Below, piece after piece: positions 1-6,286 of a stretch of DNA of 8,209 nt (its first letter is position 1; each line of letters opens with the position of its first letter). The position numbers were made by a program, and so were the translations under genes. Below the pieces are notes generated by a model, which worked only from the letters and a program-made list of their open reading frames with translations, was not told where the DNA came from and did not search any database. The stretch comes from Acidobacteria bacterium AH-259-G07 (GTDB lineage: Bacteria > Acidobacteriota > UBA6911 > RPQK01 > JADFOI01), in assembly GCA_027717925.1 (NCBI GenBank), contig JALLON010000122.1:1-8209 (forward strand), read 5' to 3'.

Positions 1-1
1 T

Positions 2-322
2 ACGGCGCAGGAATTCAAGGGAAAATTGCCTTTTTCTTCTCAGATCAATCGATGGGGCGAAGAGATTTATTTCAGCACTCCCGTGAGCATGGAACTGGAA
101 TCGGGAGCGAGGGATGTTTTGGAAAAAGGGGAAATCGGCTATTGGCCTCCTGGAAAAGCAATGGCCATCTTCTTTGGCCCCACTCCGGCCAGTATAGGCA
201 ACGAGTGCCGAGCGGCCAGCGCCGTCAATGTTTTCGCCCGTATTCGTGACGATCTGAGTGGACTTTCATCAGTTCCGGAAGGAAGTAAGGTTCTCGTGCG
301 GCTGGAGGAAGAGGGTGCCTGA
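2..322 (+). CDS. Cyclophilin-like fold protein (TM1367/DUF369-like), 5' end outside window
   Basis: The frame is open from the window edge to the TGA at 320-322, giving the last 106 residues of a protein. The family is usually about 120-125 residues, so roughly 15-20 N-terminal residues lie outside. The stretch WGEEIYFSTPV, then GEIGYWPPGKAMAIFFGPTP and a C-terminal V-L-V-R-L-E strand, is the pattern of the small cyclophilin-like beta-barrel family typified by Thermotoga TM1367. These proteins share the cyclophilin fold, but their cellular role is not established, and I do not claim prolyl isomerase activity. A TTG at 26 could serve as a start but lies inside the conserved domain, so it is unlikely to be the true one. 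The 3' end overlaps mutM by 8 nt and contains the mutM ribosome binding site, so the two are probably translationally coupled. The family call is from remembered motifs. Confidence 0.8.
   Translation, partial: TAQEFKGKLPFSSQINRWGEEIYFSTPVSMELESGARDVLEKGEIGYWPPGKAMAIFFGPTPASIGNECRAASAVNVFARIRDDLSGLSSVPEGSKVLVRLEEEGA
304..308 (+). promoter_or_regulatory. Ribosome binding site of mutM
   Basis: GGAGG lies 6 nt before a GTG at 315, inside the end of the preceding gene. It fixes the mutM start at 315 rather than at the upstream in-frame codon at 258. Confidence 0.75.
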
Positions 323-1208
323 ACTGCCAGAGGTTGAGACGATCCGAAGGGGATTAGAACCTCATGTGATCGGACATCCAGTTCACGATGTTTTGGTCGG
401 AGATCCGAAAATTTTACAGCTCGAAGCTCACCACCTAAAGGACAAAATTCGGGGGCAAAGCATCCGAAGCCTGGGACGGCGCGGCAAGTTTTTGATTTTT
501 GAACTGGACCGGCATTACCTCATCTTCCATTTCGGGATGACCGGTCAGCTGACCTTTCGAGATCCAAGTCGGTCCGATGCAAACAGATTTAAACGGCATC
601 CGGTAACCGGTCTTGAGCGAGCTCGTCAACATGTTCCCGATCGGCACACACACCTGCAAATTCACTTCGAGCAGGGCGGAGCGATTTTATTCCGGGACAT
701 CCGCAAATTTGGAAAAGTCTTCTTGATTGAAAAGGGGAAGAACAGGTTGTCCGTCTTTTTCAACAGATTGGGTTTGGAGCCTTTCACTCCGGACTACAAT
801 ATACAGGCCTTTCTGGAGAGATTTCGGAATCGGAAGTTGCGGCTCAAATCGCTGCTGCTGGATCAGCGCTTTGTGGCGGGGATTGGCAACATTTATGCCG
901 ATGAGGCTCTGTTTGAGGCAGGTCTTCAGCCTGCCCGGACCATCCCATCCCTGCGGCGCTTTGAGAAGGAGAAACTTTTTGAGGCGATTCCTCTCGTGTT
1001 GAAACGAGGGATTGATTATGGCGGCACCAGTTTTCGCGATTATGTGAACAGTAATGGAGAACCTGGAACTCACCAGGAGAAGCTAATGGTGTATGGACGC
1101 CAGGGTGAATCCTGTTATCGATGTGAAACCATTATCGAGAAGATCGTAATCAGCCAGCGAGGAACTCACTTCTGCCCCACCTGCCAGCCCCGGCGCAGGG
1201 GAAAATAA
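315..1208 (+). CDS. mutM: Formamidopyrimidine-DNA glycosylase (MutM/Fpg)
   Basis: Bifunctional base-excision repair enzyme: it removes oxidised purines such as 8-oxoguanine and nicks the abasic site. The GTG start at 315 is chosen because the enzyme needs proline at position 2 (the Schiff-base nucleophile) and glutamate at 3; the protein begins V-PELPEVETIRRGL. Visible features are Lys58 in GRRGKF (equivalent of E. coli Lys57), Met75 in HFGMTG, the DIRKFG loop at 128-133, and the helix-two-turn-helix stretch LLLDQRFVAGIGNIYADEAL. Then comes YGRQGESC leading into a zinc finger with Cys267, 270, 287 and 290 and the conserved Arg282. At 297 residues it is longer than the usual ~270. The extra length is mainly a basic insertion at about residues 85-109, between the MTG strand and the next beta strand. 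It overlaps the cyclophilin-like gene by 8 nt. Endonuclease VIII relatives are less likely given the PELPE start and Lys58 context. Confidence 0.96.
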   Translation: MPELPEVETIRRGLEPHVIGHPVHDVLVGDPKILQLEAHHLKDKIRGQSIRSLGRRGKFLIFELDRHYLIFHFGMTGQLTFRDPSRSDANRFKRHPVTGLERARQHVPDRHTHLQIHFEQGGAILFRDIRKFGKVFLIEKGKNRLSVFFNRLGLEPFTPDYNIQAFLERFRNRKLRLKSLLLDQRFVAGIGNIYADEALFEAGLQPARTIPSLRRFEKEKLFEAIPLVLKRGIDYGGTSFRDYVNSNGEPGTHQEKLMVYGRQGESCYRCETIIEKIVISQRGTHFCPTCQPRRRGK

Positions 1209-1238
1209 CCCTTGCTCTCTGTGTAATCGGAAGGCGCG

Positions 1239-1244
1239 TATAAT
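1239..1244 (+). promoter_or_regulatory. Possible -10 box next to the yjbQ start
   Basis: A perfect TATAAT directly abuts the ATG at 1245 in the 36-nt gap after mutM. No good -35 lies 16-18 nt upstream (the nearest TTGCTC is 21 nt away). If used, transcription would begin near 1251 and the message would be almost leaderless for the second ATG at 1254. Weak evidence. Confidence 0.25.
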
Positions 1245-1673
1245 ATGGATTCGATGATCATCAAGAATTTTACGGTGCGCCTGAACACAGAAGGGTTTTG
1301 CCACGTGGCGAATATTACGGACGAGGTCCAGGAGCGGGTCAATGAGAGCACTATTGAGAGTGGAACGGTGACCGTATTCGTGGTGGGTTCCACTGCCGGA
1401 ATCACCACGGTTGAATACGAACCGGGACTGGTCCAGGATCTTGAAGATCTTTTCAACAAACTGGCTCCCCCAACTCGCGACTACCATCACGAAGAAACCT
1501 GGCATGACGGAAATGGCTTTTCACATGTCCGGGCTTCGCTGCTGAAACCCTCGCTTGTCGTGCCAGTAGAAAGCGGAAAGATGCGTCTAGGTACTTGGCA
1601 GCAAATAGTCGTTCTCGATTTCGATAACCGCCCACGGACCCGAGAGATTGCAGTGCAGGTGATGGGCGTTTGA
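1245..1673 (+). CDS. yjbQ: YjbQ/UPF0047 family protein (secondary thiamine-phosphate synthase enzyme)
   Basis: A 142-residue protein, the usual size for the family. The C-terminal signature is clear: GNGFSHVRASLLKPSLVVPVESGKM, then LGTWQQIVVLDFDNRPR and a final VQVMG. The N-terminal half has the GTVTVFVVGSTAGITTVEYEPG segment that corresponds to the usual CxVFVxHTTAA region; the usual HTT is GST here. A YHH follows at about residues 80-82. Members are small trimeric enzymes. E. coli YjbQ is known for a weak thiamine-phosphate synthase activity, but the physiological role is unsettled. The start at 1245 has no Shine-Dalgarno sequence; a second ATG at 1254 (MIIKNFTV) fits typical family N-termini equally well. 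It sits 36 nt after mutM and 44 nt before the DUF2520 ATG, on the same strand. Confidence 0.88.
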   Translation: MDSMIIKNFTVRLNTEGFCHVANITDEVQERVNESTIESGTVTVFVVGSTAGITTVEYEPGLVQDLEDLFNKLAPPTRDYHHEETWHDGNGFSHVRASLLKPSLVVPVESGKMRLGTWQQIVVLDFDNRPRTREIAVQVMGV

Positions 1674-1683
1674 AGAAGGGACA

Positions 1684-1728
1684 ATGAGCGCGTACCTCTA
1701 TAAGTTTTTTGCGCAAAATGGCGAGTAA
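1684..1728 (+). CDS. Possible 14-codon leader ORF overlapping the DUF2520 start
   Basis: ATG at 1684 is preceded by AGAAGGGA at a suitable distance and reads MSAYLYKFFAQNGE before TAA at 1726-1728. It overlaps the first 11 nt of the DUF2520 gene (ATG at 1718) in another frame, and that gene has no Shine-Dalgarno sequence of its own. This is the geometry expected for translational coupling, where ribosomes finishing the small ORF restart at 1718. No homology is recognised, and chance is a fair alternative for so short a frame. Confidence 0.35.
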   Translation: MSAYLYKFFAQNGE

Positions 1729-2620
1729 CTCAACCCAGTGCTCAAAAAATCCAAGCCGAGAGGTTGGAATAGCAGGAGCAGGACGAGTAGGCCGGTCTCT
1801 AGGAAAGCTGCTTAACGAACGCGGCCAAAAAGTGGTAGCCGTGGCCAGCAGGAATCGAGCCCGAGCAGAGGCCGCTGCAGCATTCATTGGACGAGAAGTT
1901 CAGGCTGTCGCCTATACCGACCTCCCTTCCACAGTGGACAAGATCCTGATCGCTGTTTCGGACGATTCAATTGGCCGGATAGCGAATACCCTCGCAGAAG
2001 CCGGCCTGACGGAGGGAACCGTACTGCACACGTCGGGGATTTATGGCACTGACGTTTTAGCCCCGTTGATTGCACAAGGGAACTCGTGTGCCGGGCTCCA
2101 TCCTCTGCAGACTATTGCTACTCCTCAACAGGGTGTTCAAAAACTCCCCAGTGCGACGTTTACAATCGTTGGCTCGGGAAGAGCAGCTGAGTGGGCCGAG
2201 AAGATTGTCAATCTGTTGCATGGAAAGATTCTGCGTATAGCCCCAGGCCGGAAATCGACTTACCATGCCGCTGCAGTCATAGCGAGCAACTATATTGTTT
2301 CGCTCATTGACGCAGCGGTACTCGTCATGGGCGCTGCCGGGGTCGACCCTAAGGCCGCTCGCCGAGCCCTAGCCCCCCTGGTTCAGGCGAGCGTACAAAA
2401 TGCCTTGGCGGAGCGACCAGTAAAAGCACTCACGGGACCGATCCAACGGGGCGATATCCAGACCCTGGCTCTTCATTTGCAGGGGTTGGCTTTAGTCCCG
2501 GCGAGCATCCAGCAACTGTACCGAGCTGTTGGGATACAAACAGTCCAACTGGCTCGAAAGCAGGGGTTGGATAGTGCAGTTGCCAGGCAACTAGAACATC
2601 TCTTACGAAGATCGAAATGA
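1718..2620 (+). CDS. Rossmann-like/DUF2520 protein, candidate ketopantoate reductase
   Basis: A 300-residue protein in two parts. The N-terminal NAD(P)-binding Rossmann domain has GAGRVG at residues 20-25. The C-terminal helical DUF2520 domain shows LHPLQT (about 127-132), YHAAAVIASNY (182-192) and ALTGPIQRGD (237-246), then the histidine of LALHLQGL. The overall plan resembles ketopantoate reductase and pyrroline-carboxylate reductase. It lies 16 nt before panB, which is followed by panC, and no panE gene is visible. I therefore infer that it may reduce ketopantoate to pantoate. I recall that a non-PanE ketopantoate reductase called PanG has been described and believe it belongs to this family, but that is unchecked memory. 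An in-frame TTG at 1709 is possible, but ATG at 1718 is preferred; neither has a good ribosome site. Family assignment is firm; substrate is inference. Confidence 0.9.
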   Translation: MASNSTQCSKNPSREVGIAGAGRVGRSLGKLLNERGQKVVAVASRNRARAEAAAAFIGREVQAVAYTDLPSTVDKILIAVSDDSIGRIANTLAEAGLTEGTVLHTSGIYGTDVLAPLIAQGNSCAGLHPLQTIATPQQGVQKLPSATFTIVGSGRAAEWAEKIVNLLHGKILRIAPGRKSTYHAAAVIASNYIVSLIDAAVLVMGAAGVDPKAARRALAPLVQASVQNALAERPVKALTGPIQRGDIQTLALHLQGLALVPASIQQLYRAVGIQTVQLARKQGLDSAVARQLEHLLRRSK

Positions 2621-2636
2621 GAAGGGCAGAAAACCA

Positions 2637-3462
2637 ATGAAGCACCTACGAATACCTGATGTGAAGAACAAGAAGCAACAGGGCGAGAAGGTGACGATGC
2701 TTACGGCGTACGACTTTGTCCTAGCACGACTTCTGGATGAAGCTGGCATTGACATACTTCTGGTGGGCGATTCCTTGGGAATGGTGGTCCTAGGTTACGA
2801 GACGACCTTACCAGTGACACTCGAGATGATGATCCACCACAGTCGGGCGGTCAGCCGGGGGGCTCAGCGGGCTTTAGTGGTTGCTGACATGCCTTTCCTG
2901 ACCTATCACATCAGCCTTTCTGAAGCTGTGCAAAACGCAGGTCGTTTGATTCAAGAAGGTGGTGTAGCGGCGGTGAAAATGGAGGGTGGAAGAACCGTGG
3001 TGGACGTGACACGCCGTCTGGTAGAAGTCGGAATCCCAGTGATGGGACATCTCGGTCTTCTTCCCCAGTCGATTCATCAATTGGGGGGGCTTTCGTCCAC
3101 AAGCTCGGGGCAAGGCAGCCGCTCAGCGGTTACTTGAAGACGCTGAGATTCTCGAAGAAGCGGGAGCGTTTGCTGTTGTTTTAGAGTCCGTTCCAGCTGA
3201 AGTTGCCAAACGAGTGACTGCCCGGCTTTCCATCCCCACCATCGGCATTGGCGCAGGACCTCACTGTGATGGGCAGGTTCTAGTGAGCCACGACGCCTTC
3301 GGATTGTATCAAGCTAGTGTTCCTCCATTTGTCAAGCAGTATGTACAGCTTGGAGCGCAGCTCAAAAAGGCAGCCCAGACCTATATCGCCGACGTTCAGG
3401 CTGGTCGCTTTCCGGCCCAAGAGCATTGTTTTAAAGGGACCACGGAGGTGAGTTCTGAATGA
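2637..3462 (+). CDS. panB: Ketopantoate hydroxymethyltransferase PanB, frameshifted
   Basis: PanB transfers a hydroxymethyl group from methylenetetrahydrofolate to 2-oxoisovalerate, making ketopantoate, the first step to pantothenate. The first 151 residues are intact: metal ligand Asp45 in LLVGDSLGMV, Asp84 in VADMPF, KMEGG at 114-118, and GHLGLLPQSIHQLGG. The frame then shifts at a run of seven Gs (3083-3089) and would stop at 3135-3137. Dropping one G continues as FRPQARGKAAAQRLLEDAE, the catalytic Glu of VLESVP (about 183), IPTIGIGAG and CDGQVLVSHD, ending at TGA 3460-3462. That gives 274 residues, near the family norm of ~264. Without correction the product lacks the catalytic Glu and would be inactive. 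The start at 2637 has AGAAGGG upstream. The stop overlaps the panC start as ATGA. Sequencing error, true mutation and slippage are all possible; error in the homopolymer seems most likely. Confidence 0.95.
3083..3089 (+). other. G7 homopolymer at the panB frameshift
   Basis: Seven consecutive Gs interrupt panB at the conserved HQLGG motif. Six Gs would give Q-L-G-G-F-R-P-Q and keep the frame open to the normal end of the gene. Confidence 0.92.
3444..3451 (+). promoter_or_regulatory. Ribosome binding site of panC
   Basis: GGAGGTGA, an almost complete anti-16S match, sits 7 nt before the panC ATG at 3459, inside the 3' end of panB. It supports the short overlapping start and a good yield of PanC independent of panB coupling. 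Confidence 0.8.
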
Positions 3463-4313
3463 GCGTTGACTTAGTCAAAACGGTGGATGCTATCAGAAAA
3501 AGACTCCAATCAGCCCGCTTGTCTGGAAAGATCATTGGTCTCGTCCCTACCATGGGAGCTCTTCACCGAGGCCATTTTCGGCTCATCAAGGAGGCCAGGC
3601 AGGACTGTAATTGCGTTGTGGTCAGCATATTCGTGAATCCACACCAGTTTGGACCAGGGGAAGATTTTGAACATTACCCCGGGACTCTAGAGTCAGATTT
3701 GGCTCATTGTGAAGAACTGAGCGTCGACGTAGTCTTCGCACCAAGAGTGGAAGAGATGTATCCGAGAGAACAATTAACCTTTGTTGAGGTGGCCAAGCTC
3801 GGCGATTATCTGTGCGGCCCTCACCGGCCGGGTCACTTTAAAGGGGTTGCAAGGGTAGTCTTAAAACTGTTTAACATCGTGCAGCCTGACCGAGCATACT
3901 TTGGAGAAAAAGACGCTCAACAATTGGCGATTGTTCGCAGAATGGTCCAAGATCTTAATATCCCGGTTGATATCGTCTCCGTATCGACCGTTCGTGAATC
4001 GGATGGATTAGCCATAAGTTCGCGCAACCAATACCTGGGCCGAAAGGAAAGACAACGGGTTCCTGTTCTCTACAGAGTGCTTCAAATAGCTAAAGAGCAA
4101 ATTCAAGCCGGCGAAACCGGTTCCCAGCACATTCTAAGAAAAGCGTTGCGAGTTTTGGAAGAGGAGCCTCTGGTAGAGGTGGAGTACTTTGAGGTTGTTG
4201 ATCCAGAGCAGATGCACCCTGTCAGTAAAGTCGTTGGGTCAGTACGGGTTTGCGCTGCCATACGTATCGGGTCTGCTCGATTAATTGACAATATCTTATG
4301 CGAAAGGGAGTAA
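3459..4313 (+). CDS. panC: Pantothenate synthetase (pantoate-beta-alanine ligase) PanC
   Basis: Cytoplasmic enzyme that activates pantoate with ATP to pantoyl-adenylate and couples it to beta-alanine, giving pantothenate (vitamin B5). The protein is 284 residues, the normal length. Visible motifs are PTMGALHRGH (30-39, the HIGH-type ATP site), FVNPHQFGPGEDFEHYP (58-74), GPHRPGHFKGV (120-130) leading into KLFNIVQPDRAYFGEKDAQQL, RRMV, RESDGLAISSRN (179-190, the KMSKS-like loop) and the C-terminal dimerisation part. Position 75, often Arg in the YPR motif, is Gly here; whether this matters is unknown. The start overlaps the panB stop by 4 nt (ATGA). The gene ends the + strand row, 12 nt from the convergent sppA stop. 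panD (beta-alanine supply) is not in the window. Confidence 0.97.
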   Translation: MSVDLVKTVDAIRKRLQSARLSGKIIGLVPTMGALHRGHFRLIKEARQDCNCVVVSIFVNPHQFGPGEDFEHYPGTLESDLAHCEELSVDVVFAPRVEEMYPREQLTFVEVAKLGDYLCGPHRPGHFKGVARVVLKLFNIVQPDRAYFGEKDAQQLAIVRRMVQDLNIPVDIVSVSTVRESDGLAISSRNQYLGRKERQRVPVLYRVLQIAKEQIQAGETGSQHILRKALRVLEEEPLVEVEYFEVVDPEQMHPVSKVVGSVRVCAAIRIGSARLIDNILCERE

Positions 4314-4325
4314 GGACGGCTCGGT

Positions 4326-6044
4326 TCAGTAGATACGCACCTCGGGCATTAGCAGCCAGGGTGCCGGCTGGGACAGAGACCGAAGTTCTCGCATCAGCCA
4401 TTTTTGCAAAGAAGGAGGCTGCCGGCTTCCAAAGAAATCTCCGCTGGTCAATGTTTCCCATAGGCTTTTAGGTCGGGGGTAGAGTACCAGTTCAATTTCC
4501 TCGTCCTCTTCAAGCTCGAGGGCCTGTTTCATCTGAGCAATTGCCTCCCGGAGACCCCCTAGCTGGTCGACCAACCCGATTTCTTTTGCTTGGACGCCCG
4601 TGTAGATTCGCCCTCGCGCTTTGCCTTCCAATTCGCCGTAGTCAAGTCCACGAGCTTCGGCCACTTTACCAACAAAGTTCGCATAGATGGTTTCTAACAG
4701 GGATTCCACGCTTGTTCTCTGCTCATCCGTCAATGAAGTAAAGGGAGAGAAGATGTCGGCATTGGGTGAGAGTTTGACTCGGTCAACGCTCATTCCCAGC
4801 CAGCGATAAAAGCCTTCCAGGTCGAATTTACCGAAAATCACCCCAATCGAGCCGGTGATGGTTGAAGGCTGACTAACAATGTGGCGAGCACCCATGGAGA
4901 TGATGTAGCCCCCCGAGCCGGCAACTCCTGACATGGAAACCACGACGGGTTTATTGGCGTCCTCCAGGAGTTGAACTTCCTTCCACACCATATCTGAGCC
5001 CACGGTTGTCCCTCCCGGACTATCTACCCGGAAGATGACTCCCTTGATGTTCTTGTTCTTGCGGATTTTACGAAGATGAGAGACCATGGTCGTGCCACCC
5101 ATAGTTTCTGAGAAGGGGTCACTGTGCCCCGAAGTAATGACTCCGAATGCTCCCAGGAGCGCCACTTTGTGGCGAGATCTGATCTTGTATTTATCCTCTA
5201 CTGTCTCGAGATAGTGGGACGCTCCTAGGATCCGTTGGTCCTCCTCATCATCTGAGCCCATCAAGGCCTGAAGGACGTCGCTTTTGTGACCAAGTGCGTC
5301 AACCAGTTTTTCTTCAAGCGCGCGACTGGTCGGTGCCACTCCAACTTTCATGACACGCCTCAGAGTTTCCTCTTCAATGTTCCTATCGAGAGCAACGGTG
5401 GAGACGAAACGATCCTCAATGTCTCTGAGAATCGACTCGTACATCTCTCGAATTTGAGGGCTCATTTTCGTCCGGGTGTAAATCTCAGCGGCTTTGTATT
5501 CTTTGAACTGGATGAATTGTGGCTTGATATTCAGTTTGTCCATTGTTCCTTTCAAAAAAACGATCTCAGCCATTAGGCCATTGACGAGAAAAACTGCATC
5601 CGGGTTTAAGGTGATGGAATCCGCTGCCGAAGCCACGTAGAGTTCAGGGTCTCTTACCAAGTCCACGGCCAATAGAGCATGAACGGGTTTGCCCGACTCG
5701 CGGAAGCTTTTGATGTACTCACGCAGTTCCTCGATTTGTGCCCAGTGCAAAAGTAAGGGGTGGATTTCCAGGTAAACTCCTGAAACGCGATTGTCTTTGG
5801 CTGCGTATTGGAAAAGTTTTTCGAGTTCCCAAACATTGAGGGTATCCGACTTGAAGATCTGGGTCAGAGGATTGTGCGAGGGTAGCTCACGAAGAGATCC
5901 GCCTAAGACGACCTCTAGAATGCTGTTTTCTTTGATCGTAATCGGTTTACGGAAGATCAGGTAGTAACCAGCCCCAAAAGCAATAGCCAGGAAAATAATT
6001 CCAATAATGACGATGATCAAAACCCAGGTTTTTTTTCCGTTCAT
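4326..6044 (-). CDS. sppA: Signal peptide peptidase SppA, long (67K-like) type, S49 family
   Basis: Membrane-anchored serine protease thought to degrade cleaved signal peptides in the inner membrane, active site facing the periplasm. At 572 residues it is the long form with two tandem S49 domains. A short MNGKK start is followed by one hydrophobic anchor (about 7-31). The N-terminal domain carries KEYKAAEIYTRTKMSP, where Lys184 aligns with the general-base Lys209 of the E. coli enzyme. The C-terminal domain has FRVDSPGG (338-345) and SMSGVAGSGGY (370-380) with the nucleophile Ser377, then TGSIGVIFG and the typical end-block RIYTGVQAKEIGLVDQLGGL (479-498). All catalytic parts look intact. The start at 6044 is set by AGGGAG on the - strand at 6051-6056. 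It converges on panC and diverges from the dehydrogenase gene at 6287. Short sohB-like S49 proteins are excluded by the duplicated domains. Confidence 0.94.
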   Translation of the reverse strand: MNGKKTWVLIIVIIGIIFLAIAFGAGYYLIFRKPITIKENSILEVVLGGSLRELPSHNPLTQIFKSDTLNVWELEKLFQYAAKDNRVSGVYLEIHPLLLHWAQIEELREYIKSFRESGKPVHALLAVDLVRDPELYVASAADSITLNPDAVFLVNGLMAEIVFLKGTMDKLNIKPQFIQFKEYKAAEIYTRTKMSPQIREMYESILRDIEDRFVSTVALDRNIEEETLRRVMKVGVAPTSRALEEKLVDALGHKSDVLQALMGSDDEEDQRILGASHYLETVEDKYKIRSRHKVALLGAFGVITSGHSDPFSETMGGTTMVSHLRKIRKNKNIKGVIFRVDSPGGTTVGSDMVWKEVQLLEDANKPVVVSMSGVAGSGGYIISMGARHIVSQPSTITGSIGVIFGKFDLEGFYRWLGMSVDRVKLSPNADIFSPFTSLTDEQRTSVESLLETIYANFVGKVAEARGLDYGELEGKARGRIYTGVQAKEIGLVDQLGGLREAIAQMKQALELEEDEEIELVLYPRPKSLWETLTSGDFFGSRQPPSLQKWLMRELRSLSQPAPWLLMPEVRIY

Positions 6045-6193
6045 AGATTTCTCCCTGTAAGCGATTTTAGTCGTGGGTGGCTTGACGCGCTAGGTTGATT
6101 TCCATTTTTCTTTAATGAAGTCCCTAGATTTTTCCTTGCACTTCCGCCTTAAATTTCCGACCATGTGATTCACAAATTTTGGAAACGTAGTTG
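6045..6193. other. Divergent intergenic spacer, no gene seen
   Basis: About 150 AT-richer bases between the sppA start and the palindrome. It holds the sppA ribosome site (AGGGAG at 6051-6056 on the - strand) and presumably promoters for both divergent genes. TTGACG at 6082-6087 resembles a -35 but has no matching -10 at 16-18 nt, and I found no convincing promoter on either strand. No open frame with recognisable content. Confidence 0.6.
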
Positions 6194-6270
6194 GAGGTGA
6201 GGGGGCAGACCTTGAATTTTTCGTTTTTGGAGCGCAAAAAGGAAAAATTCAAGGTCTGACCCCTCACCTC
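6194..6270. repeat. 77-bp near-perfect palindrome, REPIN-like or miniature element
   Basis: The left arm 6194-6222 and right arm 6242-6270 are inverted copies of 29 bp with a single mismatch (G at 6205 opposite A at 6259). The 19-nt centre adds a further short stem (GTTTTTG region with CAAAAA), leaving a loop of about 5 nt. Pairing stops abruptly at both outer ends, as expected for a discrete inserted element rather than a drifting hairpin. The arm core GAGGGGTCAGACCTTGAAT looks to me like a dispersed repeat seen near Y1/REP-associated transposase genes in several bacterial groups, but this is recall only. No transposase is in the window. On the + strand transcript it would form a very stable hairpin in the 5' leader of the dehydrogenase gene. 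Confidence 0.85.
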
Positions 6271-6273
6271 ATG

Positions 6274-6281
6274 GGAAGGAG
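6274..6281 (+). promoter_or_regulatory. Ribosome binding site of the dehydrogenase gene
   Basis: GGAAGGAG lies 5 nt before ATG at 6287 and only 3 nt beyond the foot of the palindrome. It favours 6287 over the in-frame GTG at 6281, which is part of this site. Confidence 0.75.
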
Positions 6282-6286
6282 TGATT

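Noticed and set aside
258..314. Longer mutM start at 258
   Set aside because: It would put 19 residues before the catalytic PELPE; MutM needs proline at position 2, and a good ribosome site fits the GTG at 315.
687..1073. 128-codon open frame on the - strand inside mutM
   Set aside because: Fully antisense to strongly conserved mutM sequence and without recognisable content.
1453..1887. 144-codon open frame on the - strand
   Set aside because: It lies antisense to yjbQ and the DUF2520 gene, has no recognisable motif or ribosome site and reads as a shadow of the coding strand.
3214..3462. Separate small gene starting at GTG 3214
   Set aside because: It is the C-terminal third of PanB left in another frame by the extra G; homology is continuous from 3091 once the run is corrected.
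4314..4325. Terminator between convergent panC and sppA
   Set aside because: Only 12 nt separate the stop codons and no hairpin with a T-run is visible there; likewise the 5-nt gap at 7175-7179.
6082..6116. Sigma-70 type promoter with TTGACG and TTTAAT
   Set aside because: The spacer is 23 nt, too long for a normal promoter, and no other pair with 16-18 nt spacing was found.
6194..6270. Palindrome as an intrinsic terminator
   Set aside because: No gene ends here, both neighbours start nearby, and there is no U-run directly after the stem on either strand.
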